Positions 50,496-58,694 of a DNA stretch of 64,000 bases are shown piece by piece (the stretch's first letter is position 1; each line of letters opens with the position of its first letter). The stretch comes from RGIG5612 sp045600845 (GTDB lineage Bacteria; Bacillota; Clostridia; Lachnospirales; Lachnospiraceae), in contig JAZRYR010000011.1 of assembly GCA_045600845.1 (NCBI GenBank), forward strand, positions 80,192 through 144,191, read 5' to 3'. Position numbers and translations under genes: made by a program. Under the pieces are notes generated by a model. The model ran no database searches. It saw nothing but the letters and a program-made list of their open reading frames with translations, and had not been told where the DNA came from.

Positions 50496-51264
50496 ACTGA
50501 ATGCTTTTGAAGGTCCGCTGGATCTTCTCCTGCATTTGATCGAAAAGAATAAAGTAGATATATATGATATACCGATTTCCATGATTACGGATCAGTATCT
50601 GGAATATCTGGCGGAAATGGATAAGCATGATGCCGAAGTAACCAGTGAATTTCTGGTTATGGCGGCAACATTGTTGGATATCAAGGCAAGAATGCTTCTG
50701 CCGAAAGAAGTGGATGCCGAAGGCAATGAAGAAGATCCGAGAGCAGAACTGGTACAGAAACTGATGGAATACAAAATGTACAAGTATATGTCTGTGGAGC
50801 TGAAAGATAAGGCGATCATTGCATCGAAAGCCATGTATAAGGAAGCTTCTATTCCGGAAGAAGTGGCAAAATACGAACCACCGATTGACTTGGATGTTTT
50901 TATTGGAAATGTAACCGTTGAAAAGCTGAAGGCCGTATTTGACGATGTAATAAAGCGGAACAGCGAACTGGTCAATGTAGAAGCCATGCGTTATGGCAGA
51001 ATTCAGAGAGAGGCTATCAGTATTCCGGATAAGATTACGGAACTTAGAAGTTTTATCGGGAATCACAAGCAGTTCAGCTTCCGGGATTTTATTGAAAAAC
51101 AGCAGACAAGAATGAATATCATCGTCTCCTTCCTGGCAATTCTGGAATTAATGAAAACCGGAGAAATCTGGGCAGAACAGGATGGGAACGATAACGACAT
51201 TATCCTTTATACAGAACATTTGGAGGAAAGAATTGGAAACGAACAAGATGAAAGCGATAGTTGA
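50479..51264 (+). CDS. scpA: Segregation and condensation protein A
   Basis: The 261-residue kleisin begins FKLNAFEGPLDLLLHLIEKNKVDIYDIPI, the ScpA hallmark, and has AATLLDIKARMLLP and a winged-helix end with IVSFLAILELMKTGEI. It bridges SMC heads, with ScpB, to condense and separate chromosomes. The gene overlaps the preceding metallophosphoesterase gene by 17 bases and scpB by about 32, so all three are translationally linked. Confidence 0.94.
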   Translation: MDIAFKLNAFEGPLDLLLHLIEKNKVDIYDIPISMITDQYLEYLAEMDKHDAEVTSEFLVMAATLLDIKARMLLPKEVDAEGNEEDPRAELVQKLMEYKMYKYMSVELKDKAIIASKAMYKEASIPEEVAKYEPPIDLDVFIGNVTVEKLKAVFDDVIKRNSELVNVEAMRYGRIQREAISIPDKITELRSFIGNHKQFSFRDFIEKQQTRMNIIVSFLAILELMKTGEIWAEQDGNDNDIILYTEHLEERIGNEQDESDS

Positions 51265-51928
51265 AGCAATCCTTTTTACCATGGGCGAGGCCGTTGAAAT
51301 TGGTAAATTGTGTACTGCTTTAGATGCGGATAAAAAGACGGTAAAAGCCGTAATGAAAGAATTAAAAGAAGAGTATGACGCGAAGGAAAGCGGATTGAAA
51401 ATAATCGAGATAGAAGAATCTTATCAGATGTGCACCCGGGAATTTGCTTATGAGTATCTGATAAAGATCGTTTCTATTCCAAAGTCTTACCGGCTGACCG
51501 ATACGCAGCTGGAGACTCTTTCCATTATTGCGTATAAGCAGCCGATTACAAAAATTGAAGTAGAAAAAATCCGAGGTGTTACTTCCGACCATGCGATCAA
51601 CCGTTTGATTGAGGCTGGATTAGTAGAAGAAAAAGGCCGTCTGGCGACGCCGGGCCGTCCGATTATTTTAGGAACAACGGAAGAGTTTCTTCGGCGCTTC
51701 GGCCTTTCCAGCTGCGAGGAACTTCCAAACATAGAAGCGGAACGGGTAGAATCCTTTAAGCTGGAAGCAGAGGAAGAGTTAGGATATCATCCGGAAGTAG
51801 TTCATGATGAAATGGAAGATGTAGAAGGTCAGATTTCCATGAATTTAGGACCGAAGGAAGAAGATGCCTTTGAAAAGTTCGATATAGAAGATATTGATCC
51901 GGAAGAAATCATTGATGTAGGAGTTTAA
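51233..51928 (+). CDS. scpB: Segregation and condensation protein B
   Basis: TTG 51233 is preferred because GGAGG lies 6 bases upstream; a later ATG at 51248 starts the conserved MKAIVEAILFTMGEAVE. The product has about 231 residues with two winged helices: SYRLTDTQLETLSIIAYKQP, TKIEVEKIRGV and GRPIILGTTEEFLRRFGL. It binds ScpA in the SMC complex. The C-terminal 50 residues are strongly acidic (DIEDIDPEEIIDVGV at the end), longer than the family core and presumably flexible. Confidence 0.92.
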   Translation: METNKMKAIVEAILFTMGEAVEIGKLCTALDADKKTVKAVMKELKEEYDAKESGLKIIEIEESYQMCTREFAYEYLIKIVSIPKSYRLTDTQLETLSIIAYKQPITKIEVEKIRGVTSDHAINRLIEAGLVEEKGRLATPGRPIILGTTEEFLRRFGLSSCEELPNIEAERVESFKLEAEEELGYHPEVVHDEMEDVEGQISMNLGPKEEDAFEKFDIEDIDPEEIIDVGV

Positions 51929-51940
51929 TCTCAATATTCT

Positions 51941-53143
51941 ATGCGAAAAGTAACCGTTATTGGCGGAGGACCTGCCGGAATGATGGCTGCCATTGCTGCA
52001 GCAAAAGAAGGGGCCGACGTCACATTGATTGAACAAAATGAAAAACTGGGAAAAAAACTGTATATCACAGGAAAAGGGAGATGTAATCTGACCAATTCCT
52101 GCGATGTTTCCGATTTTTTTTCCAATGTTGTGAATAACAGCAAATTTTTATATAGCGCTGTTTATTCGTTTACCAATAAAGATTTATGTGACTTCTTTAC
52201 CGGCGCAGGCCTGAAATTAAAAGAAGAGCGGGGAAACCGTATGTTTCCGGCATCTGATAAATCTTCGGATGTAATCAAAACCCTGGAAAAAGTCATAAAA
52301 GAAGAAAAAATCCATGTAAAACTCCGGACAAAAATTACGGATCTGAATTCCGTGAAGGCAGATGCGGTAGTTGTTGCGACCGGTGGCATTACCTATCCGT
52401 CTACAGGATCTACGGGAGATGGATATATTTTTGCAGAAAAAGCAGGACATGAAATCGTGGAACCGGTTACCGCCTTGGTTCCCTTAGTGTGTAAAGATTC
52501 TTTTATTAAAGAACTGGAAGGACTTTCCCTGCGCAATGTAAATGTATCCATTACTTCCAAAGGAAAAGAATTATATGACGGCTTCGGAGAAATGCTGTTT
52601 ACAAAGGATGGGGTTTCCGGACCGATTATCCTTTCTGCCTCCAGCGTCATTACCCGAAGGCTGAAGAAAGACAATACGGATTTTATCCTTCATATCGATT
52701 TAAAACCGGCATTGGATAAAGAAACATTGAATGCCAGAATTTTAAGGGATTTTGAGGAACAGAAGAACAAAGAGTTCAAAAATTCTCTGAATAAATTATT
52801 GCCGTCGAAGCTGGTTCCGGTTGTTGTGAAGTTAAGTGGCATCGATCCTTATAAAAAGGTAAATGTCATAACAAAACAGGAAAGAACCGCGTTAACGGAA
52901 CTGCTGAAGGATTTTCCGTTGCAGATCGATCGTTGTGCCGATGTGAACCAGGCAGTAATTACCAGTGGCGGAGTCAGCGTAAAGAAAATAGATCCAAAGA
53001 CAATGGAATCGAAAATAAAGAAAGATTTATATTTTGCGGGAGAAGTGCTGGATGTGGATGCCTATACCGGCGGTTTTAATCTTCAGATTGCTTTCTCCAC
53101 GGGTTGGGCAGCAGGAAAAGCTGCAGCGAAAGGAACAGAATGA
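51941..53143 (+). CDS. HI0933/YhiN-family NAD(P)/FAD-dependent oxidoreductase
   Basis: The 400-residue flavoprotein opens with the dinucleotide-binding VIGGGPAGMMAAIAAAKEGA, then IEQNEKLGKKLYITGKGRCNLTNS, the family signature, and ends with YFAGEVLDVDAYTGGFNLQIAFSTGWAAG. Members are predicted flavin enzymes, often annotated as aminoacetone oxidase; the substrate is not known. It stands between scpB and cmk, a common clostridial arrangement. The stop overlaps the cmk start (ATGA). Confidence 0.88.
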   Translation: MRKVTVIGGGPAGMMAAIAAAKEGADVTLIEQNEKLGKKLYITGKGRCNLTNSCDVSDFFSNVVNNSKFLYSAVYSFTNKDLCDFFTGAGLKLKEERGNRMFPASDKSSDVIKTLEKVIKEEKIHVKLRTKITDLNSVKADAVVVATGGITYPSTGSTGDGYIFAEKAGHEIVEPVTALVPLVCKDSFIKELEGLSLRNVNVSITSKGKELYDGFGEMLFTKDGVSGPIILSASSVITRRLKKDNTDFILHIDLKPALDKETLNARILRDFEEQKNKEFKNSLNKLLPSKLVPVVVKLSGIDPYKKVNVITKQERTALTELLKDFPLQIDRCADVNQAVITSGGVSVKKIDPKTMESKIKKDLYFAGEVLDVDAYTGGFNLQIAFSTGWAAGKAAAKGTE

Positions 53144-53793
53144 AAAAATTAGCAATTGACGGACCGGCTGGTGCAGGAAAAAGCACCATTGCAAAAATTT
53201 TATCTAAAAAAATGGGCTTTATGTATGTGGATACCGGAGCCATGTACCGTACGTTAGGTCTGGCCTGCCTACGGGAGGGTATTGATCTGGAGGATGAGGC
53301 TGCTGTAAGTGAAGTATGTACGAATGCGCCAATCGTCATCAAATATATTGATGGTATACAGAAAATGTATCTGGATGGAGAGGATGTTAGCGAGACAATC
53401 CGAACCGAGCAGGTAAGCGCCGCTGCTTCTACGACCTCCAAGTTCCGGATAGTAAGAGAACGACTGGTAAAGATGCAGCGGGATTTATCGGAAGAGTATG
53501 ATGTGGTCATGGATGGACGCGATATCGGTACCCAGGTACTTCCGGATGCGGATCTTAAAATCTATCTTACCGCTTCTGTCCGGGTAAGAGCGGAAAGAAG
53601 ATATAAGGAATATATGGGAAAAGGCCAGGAATGCAATCTGGAAGAAATCATGGCGGATATTGCAGCGAGAGATCATCAGGATATGACCCGCGAAATTTCT
53701 CCTCTGTGCAAAGCAGAAGATGCGATTGAGGTAGATACTTCTGATATGGATATTGAGGAAGTCGTAGAAAAAATAGCAGGATTATGGAAGTAA
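53140..53793 (+). CDS. cmk: Cytidylate kinase
   Basis: ATG 53140, overlapping the previous stop and with AAAGGAA before it, gives 217 residues. The motifs are AIDGPAGAGKSTIAKIL (Walker A), MYVDTGAMYRTL and VVMDGRDIGTQVLPDADLKIYLTAS, with RARRR-like AERRYKEY later. It phosphorylates CMP and dCMP. The ispH gene begins 10 bases before its end, a typical cmk-ispH-rpsA cluster. Confidence 0.94.
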   Translation: MKKLAIDGPAGAGKSTIAKILSKKMGFMYVDTGAMYRTLGLACLREGIDLEDEAAVSEVCTNAPIVIKYIDGIQKMYLDGEDVSETIRTEQVSAAASTTSKFRIVRERLVKMQRDLSEEYDVVMDGRDIGTQVLPDADLKIYLTASVRVRAERRYKEYMGKGQECNLEEIMADIAARDHQDMTREISPLCKAEDAIEVDTSDMDIEEVVEKIAGLWK

Positions 53794-54644
53794 CTTTAGC
53801 AAAAACAGCAGGTTTCTGCTTTGGCGTAGAAAGGGCAATCAATCTGGTATATGAACAGATTGAAAAAATAAAGGACGGAAGAAATATTTATACTTTCGGG
53901 CCGATTATCAATAATGCCGAAGTAGTAAAGGTGTTGGAAGAAAAAGGGGTATGCCCAATTGATTCGACCGAGCAGTTAAAAGAGATTGCCGGAAATGTTC
54001 TGGTAATCCGCTCTCATGGAATTCCAAAATCCGTCTATGAAGAAGCAGAAAAATGGAATCTGGAAATTGTTGATGCCACCTGCCCGTTTGTAAAGAAAAT
54101 TCATAAAATTGTTGAAGAAGAAAGTAAAAACGGAAAGGAAATCGTAATTATCGGAGATAAAGATCATCCGGAAGTAAAAGGCATTATCGGATGGGCTTCA
54201 GGGAAGGTTACGGTTATCGCCGATGAACAGGAAGCCGAGGATTTTCAGACCGATAAAAACGCAAAAATATGCGTTGTTTCCCAAACAACTTTTAACTTAT
54301 TAAAGTTTCAATATGTAGTTGAAATAATAATGAAAAAAGGTTATGATACATGTGTTATAAAGACGATTTGTAACGCTACGCAGGCCCGGCAGGAAGAAGC
54401 GGGGCGTATTGCGGCGTGTGTCGATAAGATGATAGTTATTGGGGATCGACACAGTTCCAATACTCAAAAGCTGTATAGCATATGCAAAGAACTTTGTACG
54501 GATACTTACTATATTCAGACACTTAAGGATTTGGACATTGCCAATCTGCAAGACGCTAAGAACGTAGGTATTACAGCAGGGGCATCAACCCCAAATAATA
54601 TTATCCAGGAGGTTTTTCTTAATGTCAGAGGAAAAAAGCTTTGA
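53784..54644 (+). CDS. ispH: 4-hydroxy-3-methylbut-2-enyl diphosphate reductase
   Basis: The 286-residue enzyme shows LAKTAGFCFGVERAI with the first cluster Cys, RSHGIPKSVYEEA, DATCPFVKKIHKIV with the second, and CNATQARQEEA with the third; GASTPNNIIQEV closes the active site. It makes isopentenyl and dimethylallyl diphosphate in the methylerythritol pathway using a [4Fe-4S] centre. In some clostridia it is fused to the S1 protein; here the two genes overlap by 23 bases in different frames, a likely forerunner or breakdown of that fusion. Confidence 0.95.
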   Translation: MEVTLAKTAGFCFGVERAINLVYEQIEKIKDGRNIYTFGPIINNAEVVKVLEEKGVCPIDSTEQLKEIAGNVLVIRSHGIPKSVYEEAEKWNLEIVDATCPFVKKIHKIVEEESKNGKEIVIIGDKDHPEVKGIIGWASGKVTVIADEQEAEDFQTDKNAKICVVSQTTFNLLKFQYVVEIIMKKGYDTCVIKTICNATQARQEEAGRIAACVDKMIVIGDRHSSNTQKLYSICKELCTDTYYIQTLKDLDIANLQDAKNVGITAGASTPNNIIQEVFLNVRGKKL

Positions 54645-55866
54645 GCAAATGATTGATGAATCAATCAAAACAATACATACGGGGGAGATTGTAGACGGCA
54701 CTGTTATATCTGTTAAGCCAGATGAGATCGTTCTCAACATTGGCTATAAATCAGACGGTATCATTACAAAAGAAGAATTCACAAATGATGCCAGCCTTGA
54801 TCTTACAACAGTAGTTTCTGTAGGTGATCCACTTCAGGTGAAAATCCTGAAAGTTAATGATGGTGATGGACAGGTTGCTCTTTCATACAAGAGAATCAGC
54901 GAAGAAAAAGCGAACAAGAGAGTGGAAGAAGCTTTCGAAAACAAAGAAGTTCTCACTGTTAAAGTTGAAAAGGTTACAACCGGCGGACTTATCACAGCTT
55001 TTGAAGGAGCTAAGATTTTCGTTCCTGCAAGTCTTGTATCCGACGTATTTGAAAAAGACCTGAACAAATATCTTGATCAGGACATTGATATTATCGTAAC
55101 AGAATTTAACCCTCGCAAGAGAAGAGTTATTGGTAACAGAAGAAAATTAGTTCAGGCTGCTAAGAACGAAAGAGCAAAAGAACTGTTAGCATCCCTTCAG
55201 GTAAATGATATTGTAGAAGGTGAAGTTAAATCCGTTACAAGCTTTGGTGCTTTCGTAGATTTAGGCGGAGTTGACGGACTTCTTCATATTTCCGAAATGA
55301 GCTGGGGCCGTGTAGATTCTCCTAAGGCTATCGTAGCTGTTGGCGATAAAGTAAGAGTATTCATTAAATCTATCGAAGATGGAAAGATCGCTCTTAGCTG
55401 CAAATTCCCGGATCAGAATCCATGGGTTATTGCAAAAGAAAAATATGCTCCTGGAAATATCGTAACCGGTAAAGTTGCCAGAATGGCTGACTTTGGTGCA
55501 TTCATCGAGCTGGAACCAGGAATTGATGCATTACTTCATGTTTCCCAGATTTCCAAGAAACATGTTAAGAAACCTTCTGACGTTCTGAAAGTTGGACAGG
55601 AAATCGATGCAAAGGTTGTTGATTTCAAAGAAGAAGAAAAGAAGATCAGCCTCAGCAGAAGAGATTTTGAAGATGATCTTGTTCCAGATGAACCAGCTGC
55701 TGAAGAAGAGTCTTTAAAAGATAAAATCGAAGACGCTGCAGAAGAAGTAAAGGAAAAATTTGAAGCTATCGCAGAAGAAGTTTCCGAAAAAGCAGAAGAA
55801 GTATTCGAAGAACTTAAGGAAAAAGTTGAAGAAAAAGTTGAGGAAATCAAAGAAAAACTCGACTGA
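54622..55866 (+). CDS. rpsA: Ribosomal protein S1-like RNA-binding protein
   Basis: The 414-residue protein has four S1 domains (about residues 18-85, 103-170, 188-257 and 275-344); domains three and four are the best kept, each with SFGAFVDLG or DFGAFIELE and DGLLHIS- or DALLHVS-type blocks. E. coli S1 has six, so this is the short Firmicute type, which binds mRNA but may not be a fixed ribosomal protein. The last 60 residues alternate Glu and Lys in an amphipathic helix with an 11-residue rhythm (EEVKEKFEAIAEEVSEKAEE). AGGAGG lies 9 bases before the ATG, inside ispH. Confidence 0.88.
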   Translation: MSEEKSFEQMIDESIKTIHTGEIVDGTVISVKPDEIVLNIGYKSDGIITKEEFTNDASLDLTTVVSVGDPLQVKILKVNDGDGQVALSYKRISEEKANKRVEEAFENKEVLTVKVEKVTTGGLITAFEGAKIFVPASLVSDVFEKDLNKYLDQDIDIIVTEFNPRKRRVIGNRRKLVQAAKNERAKELLASLQVNDIVEGEVKSVTSFGAFVDLGGVDGLLHISEMSWGRVDSPKAIVAVGDKVRVFIKSIEDGKIALSCKFPDQNPWVIAKEKYAPGNIVTGKVARMADFGAFIELEPGIDALLHVSQISKKHVKKPSDVLKVGQEIDAKVVDFKEEEKKISLSRRDFEDDLVPDEPAAEEESLKDKIEDAAEEVKEKFEAIAEEVSEKAEEVFEELKEKVEEKVEEIKEKLD

Positions 55867-55881
55867 GCAACGTACTAATTA

Positions 55882-56445
55882 ATGAGAGTAATCGCAGGAA
55901 AAGCCAGGAGATTGACTTTAAAGTCAATCCCTGGCTTAGATACAAGACCAACAATAGACAGGATCAAAGAGACGTTATTTAACATTCTTAGTCCTTATGT
56001 ACCGGGTTCCTTCTTTCTGGATCTGTTTAGTGGTTCTGGCAGCATAGGCATAGAAGCATTAAGCAGGGGGGCTCGGCTTTCTGTTTTTGTAGAGAATAAT
56101 CCGAAGGCAGTGAAATGCATTAACGAAAATCTGGCTTTTACCAGACTTGCAGATGATGCAGTCGTTCTTCAGAAGAATGCGGCAAGCGCGATCCATGAAC
56201 TGTCTTTAAAAAAATATAAGTTCGACATTGTGTATATGGATCCGCCATATCAGGCCGGACTGGAAGAAGAAACTTTAAAAGCTTTGGAAATGTCTTCCAT
56301 AATCGATGAGGATACATTGATTATTATTGAGGCAGACAAGCATAACAATCTGGATTTTTTAGAACATATGAACTTTCACATTGAAAGGGAGAAAATCTAT
56401 AAAACCAACAAACATTATTTTATTAAACATGGTGATGCACTATGA
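55882..56445 (+). CDS. rsmD: 16S rRNA (guanine966-N2)-methyltransferase
   Basis: The 187-residue protein starts RVIAGKARRLTLKSIPG and carries DRIKETLFNIL, the SAM loop LDLFSGSGSIGIEALSRGA and the catalytic DPPYQ. It methylates N2 of G966 in 16S rRNA. The gene is 15 bases after the S1-like gene and overlaps coaD by 4 bases (ATGA), the very common rsmD-coaD pair. Confidence 0.93.
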   Translation: MRVIAGKARRLTLKSIPGLDTRPTIDRIKETLFNILSPYVPGSFFLDLFSGSGSIGIEALSRGARLSVFVENNPKAVKCINENLAFTRLADDAVVLQKNAASAIHELSLKKYKFDIVYMDPPYQAGLEEETLKALEMSSIIDEDTLIIIEADKHNNLDFLEHMNFHIEREKIYKTNKHYFIKHGDAL

Positions 56446-56939
56446 CAAAAAGAATCGCCGTATATCCGGGAACCTTTGACCCGGTAACTTTAGGCCATAT
56501 TGATTTAATCGAGCGCGCTGCTAAAATGGTAGACCTTTTGGTAGTAGGTGTTCTTCATAATAATTCCAAAACTCCTTTATTCACTCCGGAGGAAAGAGTG
56601 GAAATGATTCAGGATGCAGTAAAAAAAATACCAAATGTAAAAGTAGAAGCGTTTGGAGGATTGCTCCTTGATTTTGTAAAACAGCAGAATGCAACTATTG
56701 TTGTACGGGGGGTAAGAACGATAGCCGATTTTGAATATGAGTTCACATGGGCCCAGATTAACCGGACCATGGAACCGGAAATCGATACGATTCTCCTTAC
56801 TCCGTCTACAAAATATGAAAATATCAGCTCGAGTGCTGTTCGGGAAATTGCTGCTTTTGGTGGAGACATCGGTCAGTTTGTCACGAAAAAAGTGCAGAAA
56901 AGAGTAATCGAAAAGTACCAGGGGAAAAAGGGACAATAG
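56442..56939 (+). CDS. coaD: Phosphopantetheine adenylyltransferase
   Basis: The 165-residue enzyme has the nucleotidyltransferase motif YPGTFDPVTLGHIDLIERA (with the T/H-x-G-H site), RGVRTIADFEYE and the ISSSAVREIAAFGGD block. It makes dephospho-CoA, the penultimate step of coenzyme A synthesis. Length is normal. The next gene follows after 17 bases. Confidence 0.95.
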   Translation: MTKRIAVYPGTFDPVTLGHIDLIERAAKMVDLLVVGVLHNNSKTPLFTPEERVEMIQDAVKKIPNVKVEAFGGLLLDFVKQQNATIVVRGVRTIADFEYEFTWAQINRTMEPEIDTILLTPSTKYENISSSAVREIAAFGGDIGQFVTKKVQKRVIEKYQGKKGQ

Positions 56940-56956
56940 CATGGAGGAAAGATAAG

Positions 56957-57811
56957 ATGAGCAAAATTGAGCAGATTATTGAAGATATAGAAGTATATAT
57001 TGATGACTGTAAGTACCAGACTCTTTCCAATACGAAGATTATTGTAAACAGAAATGAACTGGGAGAATTCATCGAAGAACTGAAGGATGCGATTCCGGAA
57101 GAAATTAAACAGTATCAAAGAATTATTGCGAATAGAGATGCTATTTTAAAAGATGCTCAGGAAAGAGCTGAGGACATGATGAGAGATGCTCAGGATAAAT
57201 CCGAAGTGATTATCCAAAAGGCCAATGAAATGACCTCTAATCTGGTTTCCGAGCATGAAATTATGCAGCAGGCCTACAAAGAGGCAAATCAGATTATCGA
57301 AGACGCTACGGAAAAAGCAGGCAGGATTTTAGATCGTGCTACAACCGAAGCCAATGAAATGAAAAGGGCTGCGATGCAGTATACCGACAGCTCGCTGGCT
57401 TCCATTCAGGAAATCCTTTCTTCTTCAATTGAAGATATGACGGTAAAGCATGATGCCTTGATCCGTTCGTTAGAGTCCAGCCTGGATATTACAACACAGA
57501 ACCGGATGGAATTGAGATCAACTCCGATGCCGGCTTCTACTTATGCACAGAAAGTTGAAGCGAAGGAACGGGAGGAACTGGAAGCAACGGAACCGGAAGA
57601 AGCACCGGAAGATTACAATGACTATGATGAGTATGAAGAGTATGAAGGCTATGAGGAGTACGACGAGGAAGAAAAGTATTACGAAGAGCCGGTATATGGA
57701 CAGCATAATCCGACGAGAATGTCTACGGATGATACTCTGAGAAATAAATATAGGCAGGAATCCGAAGGAAACATTACGGATTTCAATTTAGATATTAGTG
57801 ATTTTAAATAA
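56957..57811 (+). CDS. Coiled-coil protein with acidic Tyr-rich tail
   Basis: The 284-residue protein has a long alpha-helical, DivIVA- or ATP-synthase-b-like N-terminal part (residues about 1-170; INRNELGEF-like VNRNELGEFIEELKDAIP, then repeated AQERAEDMMRDAQDKSE). A linker leads to a tail, residues about 205-250, dominated by Glu, Asp and Tyr (DYNDYDEYEEYEGYEEYDEE). The last part is polar. Proteins of this shape are coded after coaD in many Lachnospiraceae. Function is unknown; a membrane-curvature or septum-related scaffold role would suit the DivIVA-like helix, but no membrane anchor is visible. Confidence 0.7.
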   Translation: MSKIEQIIEDIEVYIDDCKYQTLSNTKIIVNRNELGEFIEELKDAIPEEIKQYQRIIANRDAILKDAQERAEDMMRDAQDKSEVIIQKANEMTSNLVSEHEIMQQAYKEANQIIEDATEKAGRILDRATTEANEMKRAAMQYTDSSLASIQEILSSSIEDMTVKHDALIRSLESSLDITTQNRMELRSTPMPASTYAQKVEAKEREELEATEPEEAPEDYNDYDEYEEYEGYEEYDEEEKYYEEPVYGQHNPTRMSTDDTLRNKYRQESEGNITDFNLDISDFK

Positions 57812-57817
57812 AAAATA

Positions 57818-57843
57818 AAACGCCAGGTAAAACCTGGCGTTTC
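57818..57843 (+). terminator. Intrinsic terminator after the coiled-coil gene
   Basis: AAACGCCAGGT and ACCTGGCGTTT form a perfect 11-bp stem with a three-base loop. The T run is short but the stem is GC-rich. The next gene starts 15 bases later. Confidence 0.75.
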
Positions 57844-57857
57844 AAATAACAGAACAA

Positions 57858-58655
57858 ATGCGGTTTTTGAATATAGCCAGTGGCAGCACGGGAAATTCCA
57901 CTTATGTGGGAACGGAAAATACCCATGTGCTGATTGACTGCGGACTGAGCAAAAAGAGAATAGAAGAGGGCCTGGCCGAGGCTCAGCTGTCCCTTAATGA
58001 TATTGATGGCATTCTGATCACTCATGAACATACGGACCATATTTCCAGCCTTGGGGTTCTGGAAAGAAAGCGGGAGATTCCTATTTATGCTACTGCCGGA
58101 ACCATTGAAGAAATTAAAAGGTGCAAAAGCTTGGGAAACTTTCCTATGGATATGTTTGTCCCGATTGCCACGGATCAGGATTTTTATGTGAAAGATCTGA
58201 AATTCCGCGCTTTACGGACCTCTCATGATGGAAAAGAGCCCGTTTGTTACCGGTTCTGGAACAATGACCGTACGGGCGCCATCGTGACGGATTTAGGCGT
58301 TTACAACGATTATCTGGCCGAAAACTTAAAGGAGCTGGACCTGTTGATGCTGGAGTCCAATCACGATAAACGGATGCTGGAAGTGGGCCCATATCCATAT
58401 CCTTTAAAGCGGAGAATTCTGGGAGAATTCGGCCATTTATCTAACGAAGACAGCGGCCGTTTTTTATCACAATTACTTCACGATGATATGGTAAAAGTAA
58501 TCTTGGGCCATATCAGCCGGGAAAATAACACCCAGGATCTGGCAAGATGGTCCGTGGAAGAAGAAATCAACACATCCGATACTCCGTATAAAGCAGGAGA
58601 TTTTGAGATACTGACAGCGAGATACGACCGGTTTTTAGATTTGATAGAATTATAA
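57858..58655 (+). CDS. MBL-fold metallo-hydrolase, WalJ/YycJ type
   Basis: The 265-residue protein has the metallo-beta-lactamase fold with NIASGSTGNSTYVGTENTHVLIDCG, the metal site ITHEHTDH, and later SNHDKRML and LGHISRENN. These match WalJ/YycJ, a family linked to DNA replication or cell-wall two-component genes but lacking a proven reaction; 5'-3' exonuclease activity has been suggested. Here it is away from any walKR genes. Initiation at ATG 57858 has a weak ribosome-binding site, and the upstream terminator suggests its own promoter nearby, which I cannot identify. Confidence 0.85.
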   Translation: MRFLNIASGSTGNSTYVGTENTHVLIDCGLSKKRIEEGLAEAQLSLNDIDGILITHEHTDHISSLGVLERKREIPIYATAGTIEEIKRCKSLGNFPMDMFVPIATDQDFYVKDLKFRALRTSHDGKEPVCYRFWNNDRTGAIVTDLGVYNDYLAENLKELDLLMLESNHDKRMLEVGPYPYPLKRRILGEFGHLSNEDSGRFLSQLLHDDMVKVILGHISRENNTQDLARWSVEEEINTSDTPYKAGDFEILTARYDRFLDLIEL

Positions 58656-58694
58656 AACCATCATCCGAAACAAAAGTTTAATTGAGGTAGAAGA

